A stretch of 64,000 bases of DNA from Candidatus Phosphoribacter hodrii (GTDB lineage Bacteria; Actinomycetota; Actinomycetes; Actinomycetales; Dermatophilaceae). Both the position numbers and the translations under genes were made by a program. The notes under the pieces were generated by a model. The model was not told the DNA's origin. It ran no database searches and was given only the letters and a program-made list of their open reading frames with translations. Of this stretch, positions 41,907-51,874 are shown piece by piece; position 1 is the first letter of the stretch; each line of letters opens with the position of its first letter. The stretch spans positions 372,001-436,000 of the forward strand of contig JADJIB010000004.1 in assembly GCA_016707175.1 (NCBI GenBank), written 5' to 3'.

Positions 41907-42713
41907 ATGCTCCGTCGCCTTGCTCTCGTCCGTCAGCCGTCCCCGCGCCTGGCCGACGGCATCGTCACTCATATCGACCGCGAGAGCGTCGACCCGGTCC
42001 TCGCCCGCGACCAGTGGGAGGCCTACGTCGGTGCCTTGCGGGCCAACGGCTGGGACATAGTCCAGGCGCCGGCGGCCCCGGACTGTCCCGACGGGGTGTT
42101 CATCGAGGACCAGGTCCTCGTCTACGGCGACCTGGCGCTCCTGTGCCGCAGCGGCGCTCCGGAACGCCGGGCCGAACAGGACGGCCTGGCCGGTCTCCTG
42201 ACCGACGTGGGCTACCGGGTGGCTCGCATCGAGGCGCCCGGCCTGCTCGACGGAGGTGACGTCCTCAAACACGACGGTCGAGTCTGGGTCGGCGACGCGG
42301 GATCGACGGGCAGGTCCAACCGGGCCGGCGTCGAGCAGGTGGCCGACCTGCTTGCCCCGCTGGGTGCCCGCGTCGAAGCGGTGCCGTTGTCCGGGGTCCT
42401 GCACCTGAAATCGGCCGTGACTGCGCTGCCCGACGGCCGCATCCTTGCCGGCCCCAGCCTGAGCGCCGTCACCGCAGAATGGCCCGGCTGGGGCACCAGC
42501 TCGAGGGGTGCCTCCCGCCTCCTGGCAGTTCCGGAGGAGTCCGGAGCTCATGTCGTCATCCTCGACGCCGACACCGTGCTGCTGGCGGCCTCGGCGCCGC
42601 AGACCGCCGAGGTGTTGACCGGCCAGGGCTTGCGGGTCGTCACCGTCGACATCAGCGAGTTCGAGAAGCTTGAGGGCTGCGTCACCTGCCTGTCGGTGCG
42701 CCTGCGCCGCTGA
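41907..42713 (+). CDS. Dimethylarginine dimethylaminohydrolase-family amidinotransferase-fold enzyme
   Basis: This 268-residue protein has the guanidino-hydrolase landmarks GVFIEDQ, LLDGGDVL, the catalytic histidine in VLHLKSAVTAL and a C-terminal catalytic cysteine in EGCVTCLSV (Cys261 by homology to TCxS). DDAH releases citrulline from methylated arginines; some members act on other guanidino compounds. CAGAAT (41895-41900) ends six bases before the ATG. It sits between ilvD and ilvB without an obvious functional link. Confidence 0.86.
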   Translation: MLRRLALVRQPSPRLADGIVTHIDRESVDPVLARDQWEAYVGALRANGWDIVQAPAAPDCPDGVFIEDQVLVYGDLALLCRSGAPERRAEQDGLAGLLTDVGYRVARIEAPGLLDGGDVLKHDGRVWVGDAGSTGRSNRAGVEQVADLLAPLGARVEAVPLSGVLHLKSAVTALPDGRILAGPSLSAVTAEWPGWGTSSRGASRLLAVPEESGAHVVILDADTVLLAASAPQTAEVLTGQGLRVVTVDISEFEKLEGCVTCLSVRLRR

Positions 42714-42777
42714 CCCAACTCGCAGGTGCCCGGCGTGAACTCCGTGGCTCGGATGGTGAGACGAGGCCCGTCCGCGG

Positions 42778-42783
42778 TTGACA
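42778..42783 (+). promoter_or_regulatory. -35 element of the ilvBNC promoter
   Basis: A perfect TTGACA. A GTATGCCG copy in minus orientation (42784-42791) follows at once. I cannot fix the -10 with confidence. Confidence 0.45.
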
Positions 42784-42813
42784 CGGCATACCCCCGCAAA
42801 GGACCGTGGTCTT

Positions 42814-42849
42814 GTGACCCAGGTCCTCGTACTCAACAGGCGCGTGTGA
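42814..42849 (+). CDS. ilvBNC attenuation leader peptide
   Basis: GTG starts an 11-residue peptide MTQVLVLNRRV in which five residues are Val or Leu (four of them consecutive). It ends with TGA inside the left arm of a hairpin and is followed by a second, U-tailed hairpin before ilvB. This is the classical arrangement for attenuation by branched-chain aminoacyl-tRNA, known for ilvBN of Corynebacterium. One valine codon is the rare GTA. Confidence 0.75.
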   Translation: MTQVLVLNRRV

Positions 42850-42870
42850 CGCCTCTGTAGTCACGCGCGC
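42840..42870 (+). promoter_or_regulatory. Pause/antitermination hairpin of the ilvBNC leader
   Basis: GCGCGTGTGAC and GTCACGCGCGC pair with one mismatch around a nine-base loop. The leader-peptide stop codon lies in the left arm, so ribosome position controls folding. Confidence 0.65.
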
Positions 42871-42906
42871 GCCCTTCCGTCCTGCCGGTGGACTGAAGGG
42901 CTTTTT
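42871..42906 (+). terminator. Rho-independent attenuator before ilvB
   Basis: GCCCTTC/GAAGGGC and GTCC/GGAC form a 12-position stem with one mismatch and a seven-base loop, followed by TTTTT. It is the best classical terminator in the window and ends 53 bases before ilvB. Confidence 0.8.
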
Positions 42907-42959
42907 CGTGGGACGAGAACCCCACCGGCATCAGTTCGCACGTCCGACGCAACGAAGAA

Positions 42960-44822
42960 GTGGTGAACACCGTGACCGACAGCCTGACGTCCACGAAGGC
43001 GTCCCCGGCCGACCTCGCTGCCCAGAACCGGCAGCGCCCGAGCGCCCCGGCGGCCCCTGCGGTTCCGGCCGTTCCGGAGCCCTGCACGGGTGCCCAGTCG
43101 CTGGTCAAGTCGCTCGAGGCCATCGGCGTCGACACCGTCTTCGGGCTGCCCGGCGGCGCGATCCTCCCCGCCTACGACCCCCTGATGGACTCCACCAAGG
43201 TCCGTCACATCCTCGTGCGGCACGAGCAGGGCGCGGGTCACGCAGCCGAGGGGTATGCCGTGGCGTCCGGCCGGATCGGCGTGTGCATGGCGACCTCCGG
43301 CCCGGGAGCGACCAACCTGGTCACCCCGATCGCCGACGCCTACATGGACTCGGTCCCGATGGTCGCCATCACCGGCCAGGTGAACAGCGCCGCCATCGGC
43401 ACGGATGCCTTCCAGGAGGCCGACATCCGCGGCATCACGATGCCGATCACCAAGCACAACTACCTCGTGACCAACCCCGACGAGATCCCTCGGGCGATCG
43501 CCGAGGCTTTCCACATCGCCGGGACGGGCCGTCCGGGTCCGGTCCTCGTCGACATCAGCAAGGACGCCCTCACCGGGTCGACGACGTTCAGCTGGCCGCC
43601 GGTCATCGACCTGCCGGGCTACCGTCCGGTGGCCCGTCCGCACGGCAAGCAGATCCGTGAGGCGGCTCGCTACATCGCCGCTGCCCGTCAGCCGCTGTTC
43701 TACATCGGCGGCGGCGTGATCCGGGCTCGCGCCTCGGAGGTCCTGCGGACCCTCGTCGACCTCACCCAGATCCCGGTCGTCACCACGCTCATGGCCCGCG
43801 GCGCGGTCCCCGACAGCCACCCTCTGCACCTGGGTATGCCGGGTATGCACGGCTCCGTGGCCGCCGTCACCGCCCTGCAGAAGACCGACCTCATCATCGC
43901 CCTCGGCACGCGGTTCGACGACCGGGTCACCGGCCAGTTGTCCACCTTCGCGCCGAACGCCAAGGTCATCCACGCCGACATCGACCCGGCCGAGATCTCC
44001 AAGAACCGCACCGCCGACGTGCCGATCGTGGGCGACTGCAAGGACGTCATCACCGATCTCATCGAGGCGATCACCGCCGAGCAGGCCGCCCACGGCGCCG
44101 CCGAGTACGAGGCCTGGCAGGCGACGGTGGCCGAGTGGAAGGAGACCTACCCGGTCGGCTACACCACGACCCCGGACGGTCTGTCGCCGCAGTACGTCAT
44201 CGAGCGGCTCGGTGCGCTGTCCGGGCCCGAGGCGACCTATGTCGCGGGTGTGGGTCAGCACCAGATGTGGGCAGCGCAGTTCGTGCAGTACTCCCGGCCG
44301 AATTCGTGGATCAACTCCGGGGGCCTGGGCACCATGGGCTTCGCCGTTCCGGCAGCCATGGGCGCCAAGGTCGCCGAGCCGCACCGCACGGTGTGGGCCA
44401 TCGACGGTGATGGGTGCTTCCAGATGACCAACCAGGAGTTGGCCACCTGCGTCATCAACGACATCCCCATCAAGGTCGCGGTCATCAACAACTCGAGCCT
44501 GGGCATGGTCCGGCAGTGGCAGACGCTCTTCTACAACGAGCGCTACTCCAACACCGACCTGCACACGAGCCACAACCAGCAGCGCATCCCGGACTTCGTC
44601 AAACTCGGCGACGCCTACGGCTGCGCGAGCTGGCGGGTCGAGCGGCCCGAAGAGGTCGACGAGGCGATCATCAAGGCCTTGGAGATCAACGACCGACCCG
44701 TCGTCATCGACTTCGTCGTCCACCGGGACGCCATGGTGTGGCCAATGGTGCCGGCCGGCGTGAGCAACGACAAGATCCTCATCGCCCGCGGGGGAGCCCC
44801 CCTGTGGGAGCGCGAAGCCTGA
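42960..44822 (+). CDS. ilvB: Acetolactate synthase large (catalytic) subunit
   Basis: IlvB is the ThDP/FAD enzyme that condenses pyruvate into acetolactate or acetohydroxybutyrate. The 620-residue protein has the [10 protein letters not shown] start, the activating glutamate in [14 protein letters not shown], the FAD region [12 protein letters not shown] and the ThDP-Mg motif [14 protein letters not shown] followed by [12 protein letters not shown]. The N-terminal extension is long but common in actinobacteria. GTG codons at 42960, 42963 and 42972 are all possible starts. It is the first gene of ilvBNC. Confidence 0.95.
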   Translation: MVNTVTDSLTSTKASPADLAAQNRQRPSAPAAPAVPAVPEPCTGAQSLVKSLEAIGVDTVFGLPGGAILPAYDPLMDSTKVRHILVRHEQGAGHAAEGYAVASGRIGVCMATSGPGATNLVTPIADAYMDSVPMVAITGQVNSAAIGTDAFQEADIRGITMPITKHNYLVTNPDEIPRAIAEAFHIAGTGRPGPVLVDISKDALTGSTTFSWPPVIDLPGYRPVARPHGKQIREAARYIAAARQPLFYIGGGVIRARASEVLRTLVDLTQIPVVTTLMARGAVPDSHPLHLGMPGMHGSVAAVTALQKTDLIIALGTRFDDRVTGQLSTFAPNAKVIHADIDPAEISKNRTADVPIVGDCKDVITDLIEAITAEQAAHGAAEYEAWQATVAEWKETYPVGYTTTPDGLSPQYVIERLGALSGPEATYVAGVGQHQMWAAQFVQYSRPNSWINSGGLGTMGFAVPAAMGAKVAEPHRTVWAIDGDGCFQMTNQELATCVINDIPIKVAVINNSSLGMVRQWQTLFYNERYSNTDLHTSHNQQRIPDFVKLGDAYGCASWRVERPEEVDEAIIKALEINDRPVVIDFVVHRDAMVWPMVPAGVSNDKILIARGGAPLWEREA

Positions 44823-44882
44823 GCCGTCCGCAGACCGCCCCCACCAGCCTCCCCAGCCGCAGCAGCACAGAGAGACGCCGAA

Positions 44883-46548
<1,666 letters not shown>

Positions 46549-46563
46549 CCCTTCAGTCACCTT

Positions 46564-46583
46564 CCGTGACCTTTCAATCACGG
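46564..46583 (+). terminator. Weak hairpin after ilvC
   Basis: CCGTGA and TCACGG pair around an eight-base loop, 16 bases after the ilvC stop. It is short, without a U-tract, and could equally be an operator. Confidence 0.3.
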
Positions 46584-46596
46584 GCCTCAGGTGGGC

Positions 46597-46602
46597 TAGC
46601 CT
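46597..46602 (+). promoter_or_regulatory. -10 element before the DedA-type leader
   Basis: TAGCCT ends six bases before the ATG at 46609, the spacing seen for other leaderless starts in this window. Confidence 0.5.
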
Positions 46603-46608
46603 GACCCG

Positions 46609-46671
46609 ATGATCTTTCCCAGCGAGGTATGCCGCGTGCGCGAGATGCGCCGCGGCATACCCGTTCGGTGA
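46609..46671 (+). CDS. Short upstream ORF before the DedA-type gene
   Basis: ATG follows the -10 hexamer at leaderless spacing and opens a 20-codon frame (MIFPSEVCRVREMRRGIPVR) whose TGA ends one base before the GTG of the DedA-type gene. Translation would have to pass through the 46626-46661 hairpin. It may couple translation of the following gene; the peptide itself is probably not functional. The alternative is that transcription starts here by chance and no peptide is made. Confidence 0.4.
   Translation: MIFPSEVCRVREMRRGIPVR
46626..46661. repeat. Inverted pair of GTATGCCG forming an 11-bp hairpin
   Basis: GGTATGCCGCG and CGCGGCATACC are perfect complements 14 bases apart, and GCGC/GCGC inside can extend the stem. 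The two arms are two copies of the dispersed octamer with its most common flanks. The hairpin lies between the -10 and the GTG of the DedA-type gene. Confidence 0.85.
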
Positions 46672-46672
46672 C

Positions 46673-47179
46673 GTGGTGTTCGACGGCCTGCCCTTCCCGC
46701 TGGTCTATGCGGTGTTCTTCCTCGGCGCCATGATTCGGGCCAACGCGACCTACTGGCTGGGGCGCGGCGCCCGCAAGGGCGGGGAGACCACCCGCGCGGC
46801 GCGACGGCTGCACAGCCCGGCCATTCGGCGAGCCGAGACGGTAATTTCGCGGTTCGGGGCCCCGGCCGTGGCGCTGTCCTTCCTCACGGTCGGAGTCCAG
46901 ACAGCGCTCAACTTCGCCGCCGGCGTGCTGCGAATGCCGTTGTGGCGCTACGAGGTCGGCGTCGTCATCGGCGCCCTGATGTGGGCCGGCATCTACTCCA
47001 CGATCGGGTTCGCGGTCTTCGAGGCGTGGGTGAGCCAGTCGCCCTGGCTCTGGCTCGGCGCCGCGATAGGCCTGATCGCCCTCGTCGTGGGCGCCACCCG
47101 ACTGACCAACCGACGGCTCGAGTCGACGCCTCCCTATGCCTCGTTCCCGGACGTGGCGGACTCCGGTGGGAGGGACTGA
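46673..47179 (+). CDS. DedA-family-like membrane protein
   Basis: This 168-residue protein has about four hydrophobic segments. LPFPLVYAVFFLGAMIRAN, TYWLGRGARKGG and SFLTVGVQTALNFAAGVLRM followed by WRYEVGVVIGALMWA resemble the DedA/SNARE-associated family, which are lipid scramblase or flippase-related proteins. GTG at 46673 or 46676 must be the start, since an in-frame stop lies 60 bases upstream. It is slightly shorter than full DedA proteins. Confidence 0.75.
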   Translation: MVFDGLPFPLVYAVFFLGAMIRANATYWLGRGARKGGETTRAARRLHSPAIRRAETVISRFGAPAVALSFLTVGVQTALNFAAGVLRMPLWRYEVGVVIGALMWAGIYSTIGFAVFEAWVSQSPWLWLGAAIGLIALVVGATRLTNRRLESTPPYASFPDVADSGGRD

Positions 47180-47251
47180 CCCACCGCTGCGCGTGGCTGG
47201 CTACCGCCGGGTAGGGTGCTGACAAGCATTCTTATCTGCAGAACGAGGCAC

Positions 47252-47797
47252 ATGATGGGCAGCCAGACCCCGGCTTCGGACGTGCCGGGCGCCGAGTTCC
47301 GAGCCCGAGCGGTGCGCACGACCCAGGAACGACGGCCCGATGTCGACCCGCGAGCCATCGCTCTGAGCCTCACCTTGGCCAGGATCGCAGCCACCCATCA
47401 GCACCAATCCGAGCGGCTCGTGCACCGTGAGCGGGGGTGGAGCTACAGCGGCTTCCGGGTGCTCTACATGATCTGGCTCACCGAGCCGGTCGAGGCACGC
47501 GACCTGGCCCGCTTCGCCGGGGTGAGTCGCCAGACCACCTCGACGGTGCTTTCGACCCTCGAGGCGGCCCGATTGGTCGTGCGTCGGCAGACCTCCAAGA
47601 CCGACCGCCGCCTGGTCTCGGTGCGGCTGACGCCTCGGGGTCGAGCCGCGGTCGACGAGGCGATCGGCGCCCAGAACGCGCTCGAGAGTGATTGGTTCTC
47701 GGTGCTCAACAGTGCCGAGCAGGCGCAGTTGCAGGACATGCTCGAACGCGTGTTGACCCGCATCGACCGCCCGGCCGAGACTCCCGCCGCCGACTGA
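47252..47797 (+). CDS. MarR-family transcriptional regulator
   Basis: This 181-residue protein has a central winged helix-turn-helix: FRVLYMIWLTEPVEARDLAR, then FAGVSRQTTSTVLSTLEAA and the wing RRQTSKTDRRLVSVRLT. An N-terminal extension of about 40 charged residues precedes it. ATG 47252 and 47255 are both possible. A similar MarR gene lies after the next gene, and the recognition helices (VSRQTTS versus MSRQTTS) are nearly the same. Both may bind related operators around the lipid genes. Confidence 0.85.
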   Translation: MMGSQTPASDVPGAEFRARAVRTTQERRPDVDPRAIALSLTLARIAATHQHQSERLVHRERGWSYSGFRVLYMIWLTEPVEARDLARFAGVSRQTTSTVLSTLEAARLVVRRQTSKTDRRLVSVRLTPRGRAAVDEAIGAQNALESDWFSVLNSAEQAQLQDMLERVLTRIDRPAETPAAD

Positions 47798-47890
47798 GCC
47801 CGGTCACGCTGGGGGGCGGGGGGAGCCTGGCGTACCGCACTGTGGAATTTCCTTGCTTCGCTATTCCTGGCCACACCCGCGCCCAGTAAC

Positions 47891-47908
47891 CTGTCAAATC
47901 ACTGACAG
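47891..47908. promoter_or_regulatory. Operator-like inverted repeat before the wax ester synthase gene
   Basis: CTGTCA, six bases, TGACAG is a perfect inverted repeat. A -10-like TAGACT follows at 47917-47922, so a bound protein would cover the -35. The adjacent MarR proteins are the obvious candidates. Confidence 0.5.
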
Positions 47909-47982
47909 TCCAAGCGTAGACTCATTGTGGTTACCAACGACTGTCTGCGACCGTCATGCCCGTCCCTACGTCCGGAGGTTCC

Positions 47983-49596
47983 GTGCAGCAACTGACCGCC
48001 CTCGATGTGATGTTCTCCTCGCTGGACACCGAAACGACCAATGGTGTCCTGGGCGGGCTGGTGCTTCACGAGCCGGCAGCCGACGGCCGCCCGGCCGCCG
48101 ACGCGGCGTTCATGCGTCAACGGTTCGCCGAGCGGTTGCCCTTCCTGCCGCCGCTGCACCGAGAGGTGGTCAAGGTGCCGATCGGCATCGACCACGACTA
48201 CCTTGGCCAGCCCGATCGGATCGACCTGCTCGAGCACATCCGCTCCATCTCGCTCCCAGCGCCGGGCACCCACGACCAGCTGGCCGCCGAGGTCTCGCGG
48301 ATCATGAGCACGTCGCTGCCGACAGGGCGCCCGCTGTGGGACTACACCGTCATCGACGGGCTGGCCGACGGCAGCGTCGCCCACCTGCTGCGGATCCACC
48401 ACTTGGTCATCGACGGAGGGTCGATGCCGACGCTGTGGGATGCGCTGTCCGACGAGCCGGCTGCGCCGTTGGAGGCATGGGCCGAGAGCACGCGCCCGCA
48501 GCCGCGCTTCGGCAAGGGCGAGATGCTCGCCCGCGAGCTGGGCGGAGTGGTCGCCAAGCCGGTGCAGTTCGCCGCCTTCCAGGCCAAGTTCCTCGCCTGG
48601 GTCGCTGGCCAGACCAAGGAGAAGGGACCCTTGGCGCCGCTCGCCCTGCCGTTCCGGGTCAGCCTGCCGGGCGGCCTCGCCCAGCCGGCCCAGGCCCTGT
48701 TCAACTCGGCGCTGAGCAAGCGGGGGATCGCGGAGATCCAGCCCTACATCCCCACCCTGCGTACGCCCACGACGCCGTTCAACAACCGGGTGACCGCCCA
48801 ACGCACCTTCGTCTTCGCCGACCTGCCGTTGGCGCAGTTCCGCGACACCGGCAAGGCCCTCGGCGGCACGATCAACGACGTCGTCCTCGGAGTGTGTGCC
48901 GGTGCCTTGCGTCGCTACCTCGTGGAGAACGGCATACCCACGGACGACCCGCTCATCGTGTGCGTGCCCGTCTCGATCCGCACCGGCGCCGAGACGACGA
49001 AGTGGGCCAACTACGTCCACATGATCTTCGCGCCGCTGCCCACGCACCTCGATGACCCGCTGGCCCGGGTGCGGGCTGCCGGCGCCGCGGTCAAGGCCGC
49101 CAAGGGCAACTTCGACGCGCTGCCGGTCGGGTTGATCCGCGAGGCGAGCCGGTTCATCCCCTCGGCGATGTTCAACGTCATGACGCGGGCCATGGTCAAG
49201 ATGCCCGACAAGGTGTCCAAGGGCCCGTGGAACGTCGTCGTTTCCAACGTCCGCGGACCCAGCACCGCGGCATACATGGACGGGGTCAAGATCAAGGGCT
49301 ACTGGCCCGCGTCGTTCCTGTCCGTCGGTGGCGGGATCAACATCACCCTGCAGAGCTACAGCGACCGGATCTGCTTCGGCTTCATGGGCGCCCCCGAACA
49401 GGTCGGCGACCTGCGGCCGCTGATCGGCTACATGACCGACGCGTTGGCCGAGACGGTCGCGGCTGCCGGTGACTCCTCGGCGAAGGCTGCTCCTGCCGAG
49501 GCCAAGGCGGCCCGCAAGCGCACGCCGCATCGGGCCGGGCCAGGATCGGCCCGACTGGCCGCCGTCGCGCCGGCTGCGGTCGGCGACGCGACCTGA
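47983..49596 (+). CDS. Wax ester synthase / diacylglycerol acyltransferase (WS/DGAT)
   Basis: This 537-residue acyltransferase makes triacylglycerol or wax esters from acyl-CoA. The active-site motif HHLVIDGG (about residue 139) is the HHxxxDG signature. It begins QQLTALDVMFSSLDT, and NDVVLGVCAGALRRYL and SNVRGPSTAAYMDG are further family blocks; the Ala/Lys-rich tail is unusual but variable in the family. The GTG at 47983 has GGAGG six bases before it; the ATG at 47956 would add nine residues. Confidence 0.9.
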   Translation: MQQLTALDVMFSSLDTETTNGVLGGLVLHEPAADGRPAADAAFMRQRFAERLPFLPPLHREVVKVPIGIDHDYLGQPDRIDLLEHIRSISLPAPGTHDQLAAEVSRIMSTSLPTGRPLWDYTVIDGLADGSVAHLLRIHHLVIDGGSMPTLWDALSDEPAAPLEAWAESTRPQPRFGKGEMLARELGGVVAKPVQFAAFQAKFLAWVAGQTKEKGPLAPLALPFRVSLPGGLAQPAQALFNSALSKRGIAEIQPYIPTLRTPTTPFNNRVTAQRTFVFADLPLAQFRDTGKALGGTINDVVLGVCAGALRRYLVENGIPTDDPLIVCVPVSIRTGAETTKWANYVHMIFAPLPTHLDDPLARVRAAGAAVKAAKGNFDALPVGLIREASRFIPSAMFNVMTRAMVKMPDKVSKGPWNVVVSNVRGPSTAAYMDGVKIKGYWPASFLSVGGGINITLQSYSDRICFGFMGAPEQVGDLRPLIGYMTDALAETVAAAGDSSAKAAPAEAKAARKRTPHRAGPGSARLAAVAPAAVGDAT

Positions 49597-49609
49597 CCGG
49601 AGGCCGCAG

Positions 49610-50149
49610 ATGCTCGGGGAGCCGCACGATCGCCCGCGCCCGGCCGCGAGTGACTTCGTCGACACGGTCGCCGACCTCACTCAACGCCGGGCCGAGGGCG
49701 CCGACCCCGAGACGACGGCGCTCGTCGTGGCGCTGTTGCGGGCGGGTGGTCGCCATCGTGGACTGTTCGAGCGGCGCGCTCACGACCAGGGCGGGCGGCA
49801 CCTGCGCGCGTTCAGCGTGCTCTACCTCGTGTGGCTCTACGGCCGGCTGAGGGCGCGCGACCTCGCCCGGCTGCTCGGGATGAGTCGACAGACCACGTCC
49901 GCGGTCTTGGCGTCGCTCGAGTCGGGTGGTTTGGTATGCCGCGAGCGCGGCGAGGGAAGGGATCGGCGCCTGGTGGAGGTCCGCCTCACCGACGACGGGC
50001 GGCGCACGGTCGAGCGGGAGTTCCAGGCCCAGCACGACCTGGACGGGCAGTGGCTGGCGGTCCTCTCACCGGCCGAGCAACGCACCTTGCGCCATCTCCT
50101 GGAACGCCTGGCCACGCAACATCCAGGGGACAACACCCTGGTGGGTTGA
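49610..50149 (+). CDS. MarR-family transcriptional regulator, second copy
   Basis: This 179-residue protein has the winged helix RAFSVLYLVWLYGRLRARDL, then ARLLGMSRQTTSAVLASLESG and the wing RERGEGRDRRLVEVRLTDDG. It shares the ...VLYxxWL...ARDLAR...SRQTTSxVLxSLE... frame with the regulator at 47252, so a duplication around the WS/DGAT gene is likely. The ATG at 49610 follows GGAGG closely. The gene precedes an acyl-CoA ligase by 31 bases and may be cotranscribed with the WS/DGAT gene. Confidence 0.85.
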   Translation: MLGEPHDRPRPAASDFVDTVADLTQRRAEGADPETTALVVALLRAGGRHRGLFERRAHDQGGRHLRAFSVLYLVWLYGRLRARDLARLLGMSRQTTSAVLASLESGGLVCRERGEGRDRRLVEVRLTDDGRRTVEREFQAQHDLDGQWLAVLSPAEQRTLRHLLERLATQHPGDNTLVG

Positions 50150-50180
50150 TTGATTACCGATGCACAAGGGAGTGCTGCAT

Positions 50181-51719
50181 ATGTCGATGCCTGACATCAC
50201 CGTCGGTGCGTGGTTCGCCGCCCGCGCCGCTCGTTCGCCCCAACGCCGGGCGCTCATCTTCGAAGGCACGAGCTGGACGTTCGCGGAGTTGGCCGACCGG
50301 ATCGAACGCCTCGCCGCGGTCCTGAGGGCCGGCGGCGTCAAGCACGGTGACCGGGTCTCGTTCGTCGGCTTCAACCAGCCGGCCGCGCTGGAGACCTGGT
50401 TCGCCTGCTCGCGGCTCGGGGCGATCTATGTGCCGCTCAACTTCCGGTTGGCCGGCCCCGAGTTGGCCTTCATCGTCGGGGACGCCGGGGTTCACACCCT
50501 CATCGCAGGGGCGGACCAACGGCCGGGCATCGACGCGATCCGGGCCGAGCTGGGAGTCCGGCGTTACCTCGTGACCGAGGCGGACGGCATACCGGAGGGG
50601 TGGGAGTCCTATGAGCAGGCGGTGACTGCGGCGCACCCGTTGCCGACACCCGACCCGGTTCGCCCGGACGAGTTGTCGATCATCATGTACACGTCGGGGA
50701 CCACCGGCACCCCCAAGGGCGTCATGCTCAGCCACGAGAACCTCTGGTGGAGCGACATCGCCCTCATGAGCTGGATCGACATCCACGCCGACGACGTGAC
50801 GCTGGCCTTCTCGCCGCTGTTCCACATCGCCGGGCTCAACTTCATGATCGGCATCACGTGGATGCGCGGGGGAGAGGTCATCCTGCACCGGTCTTTCGAC
50901 GCCCAACGGACCCTCGAGGACATCGCCCGCTACCGGGTCAACACCCTCTTCGGGGTGCCCGCGATGTTCATCGCGATCAGCCAGTTGCCGGGCTTCCAGG
51001 CCGCCGACCTGTCGACGGTGCGGATGGCTGTCTGCGGCGGGGCGCCCGCCCCGGAGCCGCTGCTGCGGACCTTCGCCGATCGGGGGATCGGCGTGCTGCA
51101 GGGGTATGGCCTCACCGAGACCTCGCCTGCAGCGATCTTCCTCGTCGCCGAATACGCCCTGTCCAAACTCGGTGCCGCCGGGCAGCCGCCGCTCTACATC
51201 GAGACCAAGCTCGTGGGCTCGGGCGGGGTCACGGTGAGCGAGCCGGGAGTGCGCGGCGAGGTGTGCATGCGCGGCCCGAACGTCACCCGGGGTTACTGGA
51301 ACCGGCCGGAGGCGACGGCCGCCGCCTTCGACGAGGCTGGGTGGTTCCACACCGGCGATGTCGGACAGTTCGACGAGGACGGCATCATCTCCATCGTCGA
51401 CCGGGTCAAGGACATGGTCATCAGCGGCGGCGAGAACGTCTATCCCGCCGAGGTCGAGAGCGTGTTGTTCGGCCACCCGTCGGTTGCCGAGGTCGCCGTC
51501 ATCGGCCTGCCCGATGCCCGTTGGGGCGAGGCGGTCACCGCTGTCGTCGCCGCCAAACCCGGCCAGAGCGTCACGTTGGAAGACCTGCGCGAGTATGCCG
51601 CCTCCCACCTGGCCCGCTTCAAGCTGCCCCAACGGCTGCATCTCGTCGAGGTGTTGCCACGCAATCCCACGGGCAAGGTTCTCAAGTACCAGTTGCGTGA
51701 GGACCTCGGGGCGAAGTAG
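50181..51719 (+). CDS. Acyl-CoA synthetase (AMP-forming)
   Basis: This 512-residue ANL-superfamily enzyme activates a carboxylic acid via acyl-AMP. The P-loop-like core MYTSGTTGTPKGVMLSH, the YGLTE motif, the hinge aspartate in FHTGDVGQFDEDG, and the catalytic lysine in NPTGKVLKYQLRE are all present. A fatty-acid substrate is inferred from the neighbours (WS/DGAT and regulators). ATG 50181 has AAGGGAG eight bases upstream; ATG 50160 and 50187 are alternatives. Confidence 0.9.
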   Translation: MSMPDITVGAWFAARAARSPQRRALIFEGTSWTFAELADRIERLAAVLRAGGVKHGDRVSFVGFNQPAALETWFACSRLGAIYVPLNFRLAGPELAFIVGDAGVHTLIAGADQRPGIDAIRAELGVRRYLVTEADGIPEGWESYEQAVTAAHPLPTPDPVRPDELSIIMYTSGTTGTPKGVMLSHENLWWSDIALMSWIDIHADDVTLAFSPLFHIAGLNFMIGITWMRGGEVILHRSFDAQRTLEDIARYRVNTLFGVPAMFIAISQLPGFQAADLSTVRMAVCGGAPAPEPLLRTFADRGIGVLQGYGLTETSPAAIFLVAEYALSKLGAAGQPPLYIETKLVGSGGVTVSEPGVRGEVCMRGPNVTRGYWNRPEATAAAFDEAGWFHTGDVGQFDEDGIISIVDRVKDMVISGGENVYPAEVESVLFGHPSVAEVAVIGLPDARWGEAVTAVVAAKPGQSVTLEDLREYAASHLARFKLPQRLHLVEVLPRNPTGKVLKYQLREDLGAK

Positions 51720-51789
51720 GCCGCACGCACTGAGACCCGCTCGCGACGTTCGGTGGGTGGGCACCCCGCGAGTCGCCAGGCGGGTCGTC

Positions 51790-51795
51790 CTAGAC
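51790..51795 (+). promoter_or_regulatory. -10 element of the serA promoter
   Basis: TAGACT lies about 80 bases before the GTG of serA, so this transcript has a leader. Confidence 0.45.
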
Positions 51796-51874
51796 TTTCG
51801 GGGGCACGCCGCCGTGCCTCGGAACACCACCCCACCGGCGTCGCCGTGCGCCGGGCCCCACGAAGGAAACCCCC

